Shown here: in pieces, positions 26,679 to 34,551 of the stretch
Position numbering within the stretch: position 1 is the first letter of the stretch
How the letters are laid out: the number at the start of each line of letters is the position of its first letter
Assembly (NCBI RefSeq): GCF_025506355.1
Contig: NZ_JANZYP010000001.1
Location: 155,932-219,931 of the forward strand
Source: Sphaerisporangium corydalis
GTDB taxonomy: Bacteria > Actinomycetota > Actinomycetes > Streptosporangiales > Streptosporangiaceae
DNA length: 64,000 nucleotides
Reading direction: 5' to 3'
Translations under genes and position numbers: made by a program
The notes under the pieces: model-generated
Database searches by the model: none
Seen by the model: the letters and a program-made list of their open reading frames with translations, nothing else
Told to the model about the DNA's origin: nothing

Positions 26679-26729
26679 TCAGCGCGCCGGGACGGTGTCC
26701 GGCGTCGTCGTCACAGCGGCACGCTTCAT
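26679..26729 (-). CDS. Threonine-rich leader peptide (attenuation)
   Basis: A 16-residue reading frame, MKRAAVTTTPDTVPAR, with three consecutive ACG codons and a fourth Thr codon, ends 15 nt before the 13-bp hairpin and 84 nt before the ThrRS-like ATG. There is no Shine-Dalgarno; instead TACCGT lies exactly 7 nt before the ATG, the arrangement of leaderless actinobacterial mRNAs. Like trp and leu leader peptides, ribosome stalling at Thr codons when Thr-tRNA is scarce would change hairpin folding. That regulatory reading is inference. Confidence 0.7.
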   Translation of the reverse strand: MKRAAVTTTPDTVPAR

Positions 26730-26736
26730 GCCGCAG

Positions 26737-26742
26737 ACGGTA
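26737..26742 (-). promoter_or_regulatory. -10 element of the leader-peptide transcript
   Basis: TACCGT on the minus strand fits TAnnnT and lies 7 nt from the leader-peptide ATG. The -35 region (near 26761-26766) is not close to consensus. Confidence 0.45.
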
Positions 26743-26890
26743 GCAGGGCCACCGCCGCCCGCACCGCCCATTTTTCCGCGCGCGAGAGGGACGACCGGGC
26801 CGGGCGGATGGGCGCGACCCTTTTCCGCGTTCCGCGCGCGGGGAGACGACCGGCCGGTCAGGTGGCGGGCCGTAACCCTGCTTCGGCGGG

Positions 26891-28129
26891 TCAGGGCCGC
26901 GGGCCGTAGCCCTCCTTCCGCAGGGCGCGGCGGTAGACGGCGTCCATGACCCGCCGGCTCAGCCAGGCGAGGGCGGCCAGTGATCCGGCGAGCAGGCGCA
27001 GCGCCGGCACCTTCACCCCGAGCTGCCGTGTCGCCGACGCCGTCAGCCCGTCCAGCGTGGCCGCGTCGGCGTGGCCGGCGTCGTCCCAGAGGTTCGCGGC
27101 GGCGACGGCACGGTCGTGCGCCAGCTCGGCCCGCTCCACGGTGACGACCAGGGCGGTCCGTGGGACGGCGGAGCCCAGCGCCATGGACGCCAGCAGGTCC
27201 GCGTCGTCGGTGACCATGGCGGTGCCGCTCACGTGCAGCACCTCGGTGCGGCCGGGGACGAGCATCGCGGCCGAGAACCGGTCGTCGGCGAGCAGGTTGC
27301 GCGAGGTGTCCGCGCGCTTGTTGCCGCGCCGGTCGGGGATGGCCAGCGTGTGCCCGTCGAGCACCTGGACGAAGCCGGGGGTGTCGCCGCGCGGGCTGGT
27401 GTCGGCGCCGCCGTCCCGGTCCCAGGAGGACACGACCAGGAACGGCGAGGCCCGAAGGAAACCGGTCACACCCGCGCCGGACAGCGGCCCTTCGGCGACG
27501 TCCGGGGCGGACGGCCCCCCGGCGAGGTCCGCGGCGGACAGCGGCGTCCCGGCGGCATCCAGGCCGGACGGCGTCCCGGCGACGCCTGCGGAGTACGGCG
27601 GCCTTTCGGCGACGTCCGGGGCGGACGGCGGGCCGCCGGTGATCGTGGAGGGGGGCGCCGTGGGGACGGCCGGGGTCCACAGCCGGGATCGGAGGATCGC
27701 CCGCGCGCAGTGGATGTAGGCCTGGCCGACCGCGACGACGATCCGGCCGGGGGATCGTCCGGCGACCGAGCCGTTCACCCGGAGCGTCTCGCCGACGCCG
27801 GGCAGCAGGAAGACCAGGGAGACCGCGCCCGAGGCGTCCGCGTCGGTGGCGAAGGCGATCCGCGCCGGCGACTCCGCCTCGGCGAAACCGGGCCGCCCGC
27901 CGACCATCGTCGTCCGGGGCCGCCCGGCGCCGTCGCGGTGGCCGAAGCCCGCCAGGGACGCGACGGCGAGCATGTCGCGGCAGGCGTCGTCCAGTTCCGT
28001 GAGTTCCTTCATCAGCACGAGCGCCGACGGGCGCCCGATGATCGCTTCGAGCCGCGCCGCGGTCGTGATCCGGTTCATGCCGGCGGCCGTTCGCCGGGCG
28101 GGTCCGGTCGTCGAAGGTGTGGTGCGCAT
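26891..28129 (-). CDS. Pyridoxamine 5'-phosphate oxidase-like FMN protein with a repetitive insertion
   Basis: A 412-residue protein with a split-barrel flavin-binding domain in its central and C-terminal parts: FLRASPFLVVSSWDRDGGADTSPRG, the PGFVQVLDGHTLAIPDRRGNKRADTSRNLL segment, and the tail of the actinobacterial group (WDDAGHADAATLDGLTASATRQ). Such proteins bind FMN or F420. Between about residues 165 and 220 is a Pro/Gly/Ala-rich insertion built from DNA repeats (APDVAE occurs twice). GGAGG lies 9 nt before the ATG. The first 150 residues contain a weaker second copy of the same fold (FGHRDGAGRPRTTMVGGRPGF). Confidence 0.78.
   Translation of the reverse strand: MRTTPSTTGPARRTAAGMNRITTAARLEAIIGRPSALVLMKELTELDDACRDMLAVASLAGFGHRDGAGRPRTTMVGGRPGFAEAESPARIAFATDADASGAVSLVFLLPGVGETLRVNGSVAGRSPGRIVVAVGQAYIHCARAILRSRLWTPAVPTAPPSTITGGPPSAPDVAERPPYSAGVAGTPSGLDAAGTPLSAADLAGGPSAPDVAEGPLSGAGVTGFLRASPFLVVSSWDRDGGADTSPRGDTPGFVQVLDGHTLAIPDRRGNKRADTSRNLLADDRFSAAMLVPGRTEVLHVSGTAMVTDDADLLASMALGSAVPRTALVVTVERAELAHDRAVAAANLWDDAGHADAATLDGLTASATRQLGVKVPALRLLAGSLAALAWLSRRVMDAVYRRALRKEGYGPRP
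27491..27629. repeat. 25-bp direct repeat inside the oxidase gene
   Basis: The same 25-nt sequence (beginning TTCGGCGACGTCCGG, ending GCGGACGGC) occurs at 27491-27515 and 27605-27629. Shorter related units (GGCGAC/GGCG-ACTCCG-like) lie between. They encode the PSAPDVAE units of the insertion. Confidence 0.75.
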
Positions 28130-28222
28130 GGTCGTGAGACCTCCAGGCGTCGGACGGGGACACGGGCGCGGAGCCGGGCCCGTGTCCCGGCTTCCTCGTC
28201 AGCGGTCGCGGAGCGGGTGCCG

Positions 28223-28552
28223 TCAGCGGGTACGTCCGTGCTCGCGGGCCGCCTCCGGCGAACCGGCCGGTTCGCCGAAAAGCGCCTTGAGCGCCTGGAC
28301 GTGCCCGGCGTAGGCGCGCCGGCCCTCGGCGGTGAGGCTCACCCAGGTCTTCACCCGGCCCCGGCCGGTCGGCTTGGAGATCACGAGGTAACCGGCGTCC
28401 TGCAGCACCTTCAGGTGTTTGCTCAGCACCGAGTCGGCCACGCCGAGGATGTCGCGCAGCACCGCGAACTCGGCGCTGGAGGAGGCGGCGAGGAGCGCGC
28501 AGATCCGCAGCCGGTTCGGCGCGTGCACCACCTCGTCGAACCGCTCGCTCAC
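28223..28552 (-). CDS. Winged-helix transcriptional regulator (ArsR/MarR-like)
   Basis: A 109-residue DNA-binding protein of the HTH_27 type: RFDEVVHAPNRLRICALLAA, then AVLRDILGVADSVLSKHLKVLQDAGYLVISK and the wing GRVKTWVSLTAEGRRAY. No metal-binding Cys are present. The GTG start overlaps the preceding membrane-protein stop by 4 nt, so both are one operon and the regulator may sense the membrane protein's state or control its own operon. Confidence 0.9.
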   Translation of the reverse strand: MSERFDEVVHAPNRLRICALLAASSSAEFAVLRDILGVADSVLSKHLKVLQDAGYLVISKPTGRGRVKTWVSLTAEGRRAYAGHVQALKALFGEPAGSPEAAREHGRTR

Positions 28553-28992
28553 GCGCCCGTCCTCAGGTGGGCCCGCAGCGCGAGGTCGAACCGCCGGCAC
28601 AGGACGATGGTGGCGGCGTACCCCGCCACGGCCAGGCACCACACCGGCCACCGCACATCGGTCAGGGCCCCGATCCCGAGGGCGGCGGCGACGGCCAGGA
28701 CCGTCACGGCGCCCAGCGCGCCGATCCACCGGCCGGCGGGGCCCGCTTCGAGGCCGGACACCCACAGGCCGGTCAGGCGGCGATAGGCGCGGGTGAGCGC
28801 GGCGCTGCCGGTGAGCAGCAGCACGACACTCCCGATCTTGACCGCGGTGCCGCCGAGCCCGGCCGCGAGCACGCAACCGGCGAGCAGCAGCCCGAAGGCC
28901 GGGTGGTACCACCACGGGGTGACCAGCCGGTCGGCGATGGCCGCGCGGGCTTCGGCGATGAGGGACAGGTCCCCGGCACCGTGGTTTTCCAT
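28549..28992 (-). CDS. Small four-TM membrane protein
   Basis: A 147-residue protein with four hydrophobic helices (FGLLLAGCVLAAGLGGTAV, IGSVVLLLTGSAAL, GALGAVTVLAVAAALGIGAL, WCLAVAGYAATIVL) and an N-terminal WWYHPAFG. This arrangement is common for membrane proteins paired with small PadR/ArsR-like regulators in actinobacteria. Function unknown. Confidence 0.82.
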   Translation of the reverse strand: MENHGAGDLSLIAEARAAIADRLVTPWWYHPAFGLLLAGCVLAAGLGGTAVKIGSVVLLLTGSAALTRAYRRLTGLWVSGLEAGPAGRWIGALGAVTVLAVAAALGIGALTDVRWPVWCLAVAGYAATIVLCRRFDLALRAHLRTGA

Positions 28993-29392
28993 GTCGGAAA
29001 CTCAATCACATTCCAACTCGGAAAGTCAATCCGGCCGGTGACGGACACGATCCGACCGGGACGACGAGCCGTCGCCGGTGACGCCGCCGGGCCGGCCGGG
29101 CGGCCACTCCCGCACGCCTGTGCCGGGCCTGCGGCGAACGCGGCCGCGTGATCCGTACCGTCACCCCGCTGCGCTACCCTGTCCGAGCCGGCGTCGCGCG
29201 AGCGGATCACCGCCGCCAGCCGCCCGGCTCTGGAACCCGCGTGCCGTCCGGTACGCCGGCCGTCCGGTGCGGGGATCGCCGGAGGCGCGGGTTCGCGGCG
29301 GGGAGGCGTGCGGGACGATCCCCAGGTCACCGATGGGTCCGACCGGCACGCCGTACACGGCACAACGAACGCCTACAGATAAGGACAATCCA
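28993..29392. other. 400-nt gene-free region with a direct repeat
   Basis: No convincing gene is seen here; the open frames have no motif or coding bias. GGAAACTCAATC (28996-29007) and GGAAAGTCAATC (29020-29031) repeat at a 24-bp period in an unusually AT-rich stretch just upstream of the membrane-protein gene, and may bind the regulator at 28223. The right end holds the TACAGAT and AAGGA preceding the isomerase-family gene. Confidence 0.5.
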
Positions 29393-30187
29393 ATGACCGA
29401 GCTGAACGCGGAACGTGCCCGGCAGGCGATCGTCGAGCACACCCGGCGTCTGGCGGAATCAGCCGCCGAGGCCGGGCCTGAGGCCGCCGTGCCGACCGCG
29501 CCGAAGTGGACCGTCGCCGACCTGGTCGAGCACCTGGGTCAGACCCAGCACTGGGTCGCGGAGATCATCGAGCGCCGCGTCACCGACCCCGCGCGGCTGC
29601 CCACCGAGATGGCCGTGCTCCCCGCCGACCCCCGCGAGTGGCAGGCGTGGCTGACGGAATCCGCGCGGCGGGTCGCGAGCGCGTGCTCCGATGACGCGCT
29701 CGACGCGCCGGTTTTCAACCCCGCCGGGGACGAGCGGCCCGGGACGCGGTTCTGGATGACCAGCATGCTCAACGAGGCGGTCGTCCACGGCTTCGACGCG
29801 GCCGCTGCGGCGGACCGGCCGGCCGACGTCGACCCCGACATCGCGGCCGCGCTCATCGGCAACCACCTCGCGATGCTCACCGCCCCCACCTGGGAGATGC
29901 AGCGGGCCGAGTCCGCCCACGCCATCCGGGGCACCGGGCAGACCCTGCAGTGGCTGGCCACCGACACGGCGGGCGCCTGGTTCATCGAGCGGCGGCCTGA
30001 GGGGGCGGCGTGGCAGCCCGGTACCCGGCCGGCCGATGTGACGGTGACCGGCCCGGCACGGTCGCTGCTGCTGGCCCTGACCCGGCGGCTCCCGCTCACC
30101 GGCTCCGACGCCACCGGCATCGGCGTCGACGGCGACACCGGCCTCGCCCAGCACTGGATCGACAACACCGCCCACGTCAGCGGCTGA
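29393..30187 (+). CDS. Maleylpyruvate isomerase family mycothiol-dependent enzyme
   Basis: A 264-residue protein with an N-terminal DinB-like metal-binding bundle (WTVADLVEHLGQTQHW, ANEAVVHGFDAAAA reads as NEAVVHGFDA with His) and a C-terminal alpha/beta domain (WQPGTRPADVTVTGPARSLLLALTRR). This is the MDMPI layout that uses mycothiol as cofactor. AAGGA precedes the ATG. The specific reaction is unknown; only a few relatives isomerise maleylpyruvate. Confidence 0.9.
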   Translation: MTELNAERARQAIVEHTRRLAESAAEAGPEAAVPTAPKWTVADLVEHLGQTQHWVAEIIERRVTDPARLPTEMAVLPADPREWQAWLTESARRVASACSDDALDAPVFNPAGDERPGTRFWMTSMLNEAVVHGFDAAAAADRPADVDPDIAAALIGNHLAMLTAPTWEMQRAESAHAIRGTGQTLQWLATDTAGAWFIERRPEGAAWQPGTRPADVTVTGPARSLLLALTRRLPLTGSDATGIGVDGDTGLAQHWIDNTAHVSG

Positions 30188-30275
30188 CCGGCACCGGCCA
30201 CCGCCCCGTTCGGCATGACACCGGACCGCCCCGTCAGCGGCTGACCTGCCACCGCCGCGTTCGGCATGACACCGG
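30175..30275. repeat. Tandem duplication over the end of the isomerase-family gene
   Basis: CGTCAGCGGCTGACC ... GTTCGGCATGACACCGG occurs at 30175-30224 and again, 57 bp later and slightly shorter, at 30232-30275. The first copy contains the stop codon. Confidence 0.75.
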
Positions 30276-30290
30276 TACGAGAACTCCGGC

Positions 30291-31517
30291 TCAGCGGGGC
30301 GCGGGCCCGCCGGAGGAGGCCGCCGCGTGGCAGGCGCCCCGGCCGTCGGCGCGTGCGGTGATGCGGCCGGCCTCGACGCGGACGGCGACCTCGGTCCCGT
30401 CGCTGACGGCGGGCACGCCGGCCGCCGCCGCCAGGACGCCCGCCTCGTCGTACACCACCTGAAGGCGCGGCCAGGCCGGCGGCGCGAAGGCCTGGCGCAG
30501 GCAGCCGCGCAGGTCGGCGATGGTCAGCCGGGCCAGCGGCGCCAGCTCGGCGGGGTCGCCGGTGACCAGGACCGCGGTGACGGTGACGCCCGGCGGCGCG
30601 GCCCGCACGGCCTCCTCGGCGGCCTCCAGCCGGTGCAGCCCGAGGATCGCGACCACGCCGTCGCCGGTGAGCCGGGCGGGTTCGCCGCGCATGGCGTCCA
30701 TCGAGGGCGGCGGGGACCACGCCTGGTCGGCGGGCACCGCGCGGGGCGCGTAGGCGAGGTGCGGGGGCGACCACACGTCGTCCAGGCCGAGGCCGGCGAT
30801 CTCCTCGCAGACGCGGACGATGTCGAAGGGATCCACGAACCCGGGCGCGGCGGCGGCGAGCTGGCCGGCGCCGTGCAGGGTGGTCAGGGCGGCCTCGGCC
30901 ACGCGCACCATGCGGGCGGCGTGCGGGGCCAGCCGTTCGAGGGCCAGCCCGAGCAGGATCGCGTCCAGCTTCATGAGCTGCGCGTACGGCCGCCGGATGT
31001 GCTCGTCGGACAGGACCTCGGGCATCAGGTCCATGCCGAGCCTGGCCGGGTCGCGCCGCTCGTCGGTGGCCAGCGGCAGCCGCGCGACCCAGGCACGCGC
31101 GAACGCACCGAGCGCCTGCCGCGCGGCGTCCCCCGGGGACGACCGGCCGGTGTGCGATGGGCCGGGGGCACCGTCAGCCGAACCGGAGTTCGCTGAGCCC
31201 GGGTGCGATGGACCGGAGGCGCGGCCGGCCGGGTCGGAGCGCGATGAGCCCGGCCGCGGTGAGCCGGGGGCACGGTCAGCCGAGTCGGAATCCGGTGATC
31301 CGGCGGCGCGTTCGGCCAGGTCGGCGAGGACGGCGAAGTACAGGGCCCGTTTGCCGGGGAAGTTGGAGTACACCCCGCCGCGGGTCAGCTCGGCTCGCTC
31401 GGCGATGACGTCGATCTTGGCGTCGCGGAAGCCGCGCTCGGAGAACTCCTCCATCGCCGCGGCCAGCACCCTGGCCCGGTTGAGCTCCTGGCTCTCCGCC
31501 CTGCTGAGCCGGCCCAT
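30291..31517 (-). CDS. TetR-family regulator with an extended C-terminal domain
   Basis: A 408-residue protein, about twice the usual TetR length. The HTH is DVIAERAELTRGGVYSNFPGKRALYFAVL. A 55-residue Ser/Pro/Gly/Ala low-complexity stretch (SADRAPGSPRPG, SADGAPGPSHTG) follows. Then comes a helical ligand domain, then from about residue 300 a region like a thioredoxin/peroxiredoxin fold (VTAVLVTGDPAEL, LQVVYDEAGVLAAAAGVPAV, GTEVAVRVEAGRITARADG) without the CxxC or peroxidatic Cys. GAGGAGG lies before the ATG. It is divergent from a P450, which it may control. Confidence 0.85.
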   Translation of the reverse strand: MGRLSRAESQELNRARVLAAAMEEFSERGFRDAKIDVIAERAELTRGGVYSNFPGKRALYFAVLADLAERAAGSPDSDSADRAPGSPRPGSSRSDPAGRASGPSHPGSANSGSADGAPGPSHTGRSSPGDAARQALGAFARAWVARLPLATDERRDPARLGMDLMPEVLSDEHIRRPYAQLMKLDAILLGLALERLAPHAARMVRVAEAALTTLHGAGQLAAAAPGFVDPFDIVRVCEEIAGLGLDDVWSPPHLAYAPRAVPADQAWSPPPSMDAMRGEPARLTGDGVVAILGLHRLEAAEEAVRAAPPGVTVTAVLVTGDPAELAPLARLTIADLRGCLRQAFAPPAWPRLQVVYDEAGVLAAAAGVPAVSDGTEVAVRVEAGRITARADGRGACHAAASSGGPAPR

Positions 31518-31558
31518 CGTCCTCCTCGGTCTGCGGCGTTGCCGCCCATGGCGAACCA

Positions 31559-31592
31559 AGATACCGTGACCATCCATATGATGAGAGTATCT
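31559..31592. promoter_or_regulatory. Candidate operator between tetR and P450
   Basis: AGATAC (31559-31564) and GTATCT (31587-31592) are perfectly inverted around an AT-rich core containing CATCCATATGATG. The element lies in the 105-nt divergent region, 31 nt before the P450 ATG. Confidence 0.5.
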
Positions 31593-31622
31593 GATCACAC
31601 CATCCGAAACCTGGGGGCGGCC

Positions 31623-32831
31623 ATGACCGACGCCGAGACGGACGTGAGCGGCGTTCCCGAGATCGACCTGACCGACGCCGAGGTGCTGCGCGACCCCGCC
31701 GCCGCCTACGGGCGCGCCCGGGAGCTGTCGCCGCTGGCACGGGTCTCGGCGCCCGGCATGCCCGCGATGTGGGTGCTGACCCGGCACGAGGGCGCCAGGG
31801 CGATGCTGAACGACCCCCGCTTCGAGCTCGGCGCCGGCAGCTACATGCGGCCCGCCGGCATCCCCGAGCACTGCCTGGCCTACATGCGCACCATGCAGGA
31901 GATGGAGGGGCCCGAGCACGCGCGCATACGCAGGCTGGTCTCGCCGGCGTTCACCCCCCGGCGCGCCGCCGAATTCCGCCCCCGGATCGAGGCGATCGTC
32001 GAGACCCTGCTCGACGAGCTGGAAGGCCACGCGCGGGACGGCACGGCCGACCTGCTGGCGCACTTCGCCCGCCCGCTGCCGATGGAGGTGATCTGCGAGC
32101 TGACCGGCGTCGCCGCCGCCGACCGCCCCCGCTGGCGGGAGTACGGAGCCGCCGTCGCGGCCGGCCGGGGGCAGGAGTTCGCCGACGCCATCCCGGCCAT
32201 CATGGAGGCCGCCGTCGCCGCGGTCGCGCGAAGCCGGTCAGAACCCGGCGACGACCTGATCTCCGACCTGCTCGGCGTCCAGGCCGGTCAGGAGGACCGG
32301 CCCGCCGACGCCGAGCTGGTCACCCTGGTCTGGCACCTGGTCCTGGCCGGGCAGACGCCCACCAACCTCATCGCCAACGCCGTCGACACCCTGCTCCGCC
32401 ACCCCGCCCAGCTCGCCGCGCTGCGCGCCGACCCCGGGCTGATGCCGCGCGCCGTGGACGAGCTGACCCGCTGGGACGGCCCCGTGCTGCTCACCATCCC
32501 CCGCCGCGCGCGCGAGGACGTCGAGCTGCACGGGGCGCTGATCCGCGCGGGCGACCTCGTCACCGCCGCGCTCGCCTCGGCCAACCGCGACCCGCGCGCG
32601 ATCGGCGACCCCGACCGGCTCGACCTCGGCCGCGCCCCCGCCGCCGGCCACCTCGGGTACGGCCACGGGCCGCATTTCTGCCTGGGGGCGGCGCTGGCCC
32701 GCGCGCAGACCGAGGTCGCCCTGGCCGGGCTGCTGCGCCGCTTCCCCGGCCTGGCGCTCGCCGCGTCCGCCCCGGGGCACCTTCCCGACCCGGGCACCTG
32801 GCGGCTGGCGTCCCTGCCGGTGACCCTGTGA
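31623..32831 (+). CDS. Cytochrome P450
   Basis: A 402-residue bacterial P450. The I-helix is LVLAGQTPTNLIAN, where the usual acid-alcohol pair (E/D-T) reads Gln-Thr-Pro-Thr; ExxR is in DELTRW; the haem loop is GYGHGPHFCLGAALARAQ. The ATG at 31623 has GGGGGCGG upstream and is preferred over two earlier ATGs in the operator. No ferredoxin is adjacent. The altered I-helix acid is shared by some P450s of antibiotic pathways. Confidence 0.94.
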   Translation: MTDAETDVSGVPEIDLTDAEVLRDPAAAYGRARELSPLARVSAPGMPAMWVLTRHEGARAMLNDPRFELGAGSYMRPAGIPEHCLAYMRTMQEMEGPEHARIRRLVSPAFTPRRAAEFRPRIEAIVETLLDELEGHARDGTADLLAHFARPLPMEVICELTGVAAADRPRWREYGAAVAAGRGQEFADAIPAIMEAAVAAVARSRSEPGDDLISDLLGVQAGQEDRPADAELVTLVWHLVLAGQTPTNLIANAVDTLLRHPAQLAALRADPGLMPRAVDELTRWDGPVLLTIPRRAREDVELHGALIRAGDLVTAALASANRDPRAIGDPDRLDLGRAPAAGHLGYGHGPHFCLGAALARAQTEVALAGLLRRFPGLALAASAPGHLPDPGTWRLASLPVTL

Positions 32832-32873
32832 CCCCCGGCCGCCCCGCGTGGCGCCACCTCGGAGGGTTCCCCC

Positions 32874-34154
32874 GTGGTGCGCGCCGGTGACCGCGGCTCC
32901 CCGCTGACGTGCACGTTCTGCGGGAAGACCCAGAAGGAGGTCGGCCGGCTGATCGCGGGACCCGAAGGCGTCTGCATCTGCGACGAGTGCGTCGGGCTGT
33001 GCACCGAGCTGATCGAGGAGGAGCTCCACGAGTCCTCTGGGGGCGGCCCGCCGGAGACGCCCACGCCCAAGGAGATCGACGAGTTCCTCGGGGGGTACGT
33101 CGTCGGGCAGCACGCCGCGAGGAGGACGCTCGCGGTGGCGGTGCACAACCACTACAAACGGGTCAGGTCCGGCGCCGGGCGGCGCGCCGGGACGACCGAA
33201 CCGGTCGAGCTCGGCAAGTCCAACATCCTGCTGCTCGGCCCGACCGGGTCCGGCAAGACCCACCTGGTCCAGACGCTCGCCCGGATGCTGGAGGTCCCCT
33301 TCGTCATCGCCGACGCCACCGCGCTCACCGAGGCCGGGTACGTCGGGGAGGACGTCGAGCACATCCTGCTCAGGCTGATCCAGGCCGCCGGCCACGACGT
33401 CAGGAAGGCCGAGACCGGCATCGTCTACATCGACGAGATCGACAAGATCGCCCGCAGGGGCGAGAACCCGTCGATCACCCGCGACGTCTCCGGCGAGGGC
33501 GTCCAGCAGGCGCTACTGAAGATCATCGAGGGGACGGTCGCCTCCGTGCCGCCGCAGGGCGGCAGAAAACACCCGCACCAGGAGCTCATCCAGATCGACA
33601 CCACCGACGTGCTGTTCATCGTGGGCGGGGCGTTCGCCGGGCTGGAGCACATCATCGAGCGGCGGGCCGGCCACCGGGGCGCCGGGTTCGGCGCCGCCAT
33701 CGGCGGGCGCGAACGGGCGGACGTCCTGGCCGGGGTCATGCCCGAGGACCTGCTGAGGTTCGGGCTGATCCCCGAGCTGGTGGGCCGGCTGCCGGTGGTG
33801 TCGGTCCTGCACCCGCTGGACCGCGCGGCGCTGGTCCGCATCCTCACCGAGCCGCGCGACGCGCTGACCAGGCAGTACCAGAAGCTGTTCGCGATGGACG
33901 GCGTCGAGCTGGAGTTCACCGAGGACGCCATTGGCGCGATCGCCGACCAGGCGCTGCTGCGCCGCACCGGCGCGCGGGCGATCCGGGCCATCCTGGAGGA
34001 GGTGCTGCTCGACGTCATGTACGAGGTGCCGAGCCGGGACGACGTGGCCCGCGTGGTGGTCGGCCGCGCCACCGTGCTCGGCAAGGTCAACCCGGCCCTG
34101 GTCCCCCGCGACCGGCCCGGCGGCGAGCGGGACCGCCACGAGCGGTCCGCCTGA
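32874..34154 (+). CDS. clpX: ClpX-like AAA+ unfoldase (paralog)
   Basis: A full-length 426-residue ClpX: zinc finger [12 protein letters not shown] with ICDECVGLC, Walker A GPTGSGKT, pore loop GYVGED, Walker [17 protein letters not shown] loop GGRKHPHQE and sensor 2 TGARAIRAI. The ClpP-docking IGF/LGF loop reads AGF (RGAGFGAAI), losing the hydrophobic residue that plugs into ClpP. It sits between a P450 and a DUF952 gene rather than beside clpP, so it is probably a second ClpX with altered or no ClpP pairing. GTG start with GGAGGG upstream. Confidence 0.93.
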   Translation: MVRAGDRGSPLTCTFCGKTQKEVGRLIAGPEGVCICDECVGLCTELIEEELHESSGGGPPETPTPKEIDEFLGGYVVGQHAARRTLAVAVHNHYKRVRSGAGRRAGTTEPVELGKSNILLLGPTGSGKTHLVQTLARMLEVPFVIADATALTEAGYVGEDVEHILLRLIQAAGHDVRKAETGIVYIDEIDKIARRGENPSITRDVSGEGVQQALLKIIEGTVASVPPQGGRKHPHQELIQIDTTDVLFIVGGAFAGLEHIIERRAGHRGAGFGAAIGGRERADVLAGVMPEDLLRFGLIPELVGRLPVVSVLHPLDRAALVRILTEPRDALTRQYQKLFAMDGVELEFTEDAIGAIADQALLRRTGARAIRAILEEVLLDVMYEVPSRDDVARVVVGRATVLGKVNPALVPRDRPGGERDRHERSA

Positions 34155-34181
34155 CCCCGGTAACGTCGGGAGCGGGTCCGA

Positions 34182-34502
34182 TCAGCGGGCGAACGGGGTG
34201 ACCGACACCACGGCCGCGACCGGGAGCGGGCCGTAGATGTGCGGGAAGGCCTCGTCCGCGTCCGGCGGCACCTCGAAGACCACCGGGCAGCCCAGCAGGT
34301 CCTGGTCGACGGCCAGCACGACCAGCGGCTCGGTGACGCCGGTGTAGAAGCGCTCGGCGACGCCGCGGAGCTGGTCCAGGTCGGCGCACGCGTGGATGAA
34401 CCCCTCCTCGGCCAGGGTCCGTCCGAGGGTGGACATGCGGTACTCGCCGGCGCCCGCCGCGGCGGCCCACTCGTCCGCCAGTGCGAGATGAAGGATCGTC
34501 AC
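34182..34502 (-). CDS. DUF952 family protein
   Basis: A 106-residue protein with the DUF952 pattern: [58 protein letters not shown] and [16 protein letters not shown]. Function unknown; the fold is related to ADP-ribosyl-binding/transferase-like proteins in published annotation. The GTG at 34502 is preceded by TACGCT at exactly 7 nt, so the mRNA is probably leaderless; an upstream start at 34526 is less likely. Confidence 0.87.
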   Translation of the reverse strand: MTILHLALADEWAAAAGAGEYRMSTLGRTLAEEGFIHACADLDQLRGVAERFYTGVTEPLVVLAVDQDLLGCPVVFEVPPDADEAFPHIYGPLPVAAVVSVTPFAR

Positions 34503-34509
34503 CGGCCAC

Positions 34510-34515
34510 AGCGTA
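34510..34515 (-). promoter_or_regulatory. -10 element for the leaderless DUF952 mRNA
   Basis: TACGCT on the minus strand fits TAnnnT and lies 7 nt before the GTG start codon. Confidence 0.4.
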
Positions 34516-34551
34516 GCGCCCCCCACCCCGGCCTCCGGCGCCCGTGAGGGG

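Noticed and set aside
26595-26740. T-box riboswitch before the ThrRS-like gene
   Set aside because: No T-box sequence or specifier stem is seen; the leader peptide with Thr codons explains the region better.
29148-29396. 82-codon frame upstream of the isomerase-family gene
   Set aside because: No motif and no ribosome binding site; ends over the real start.
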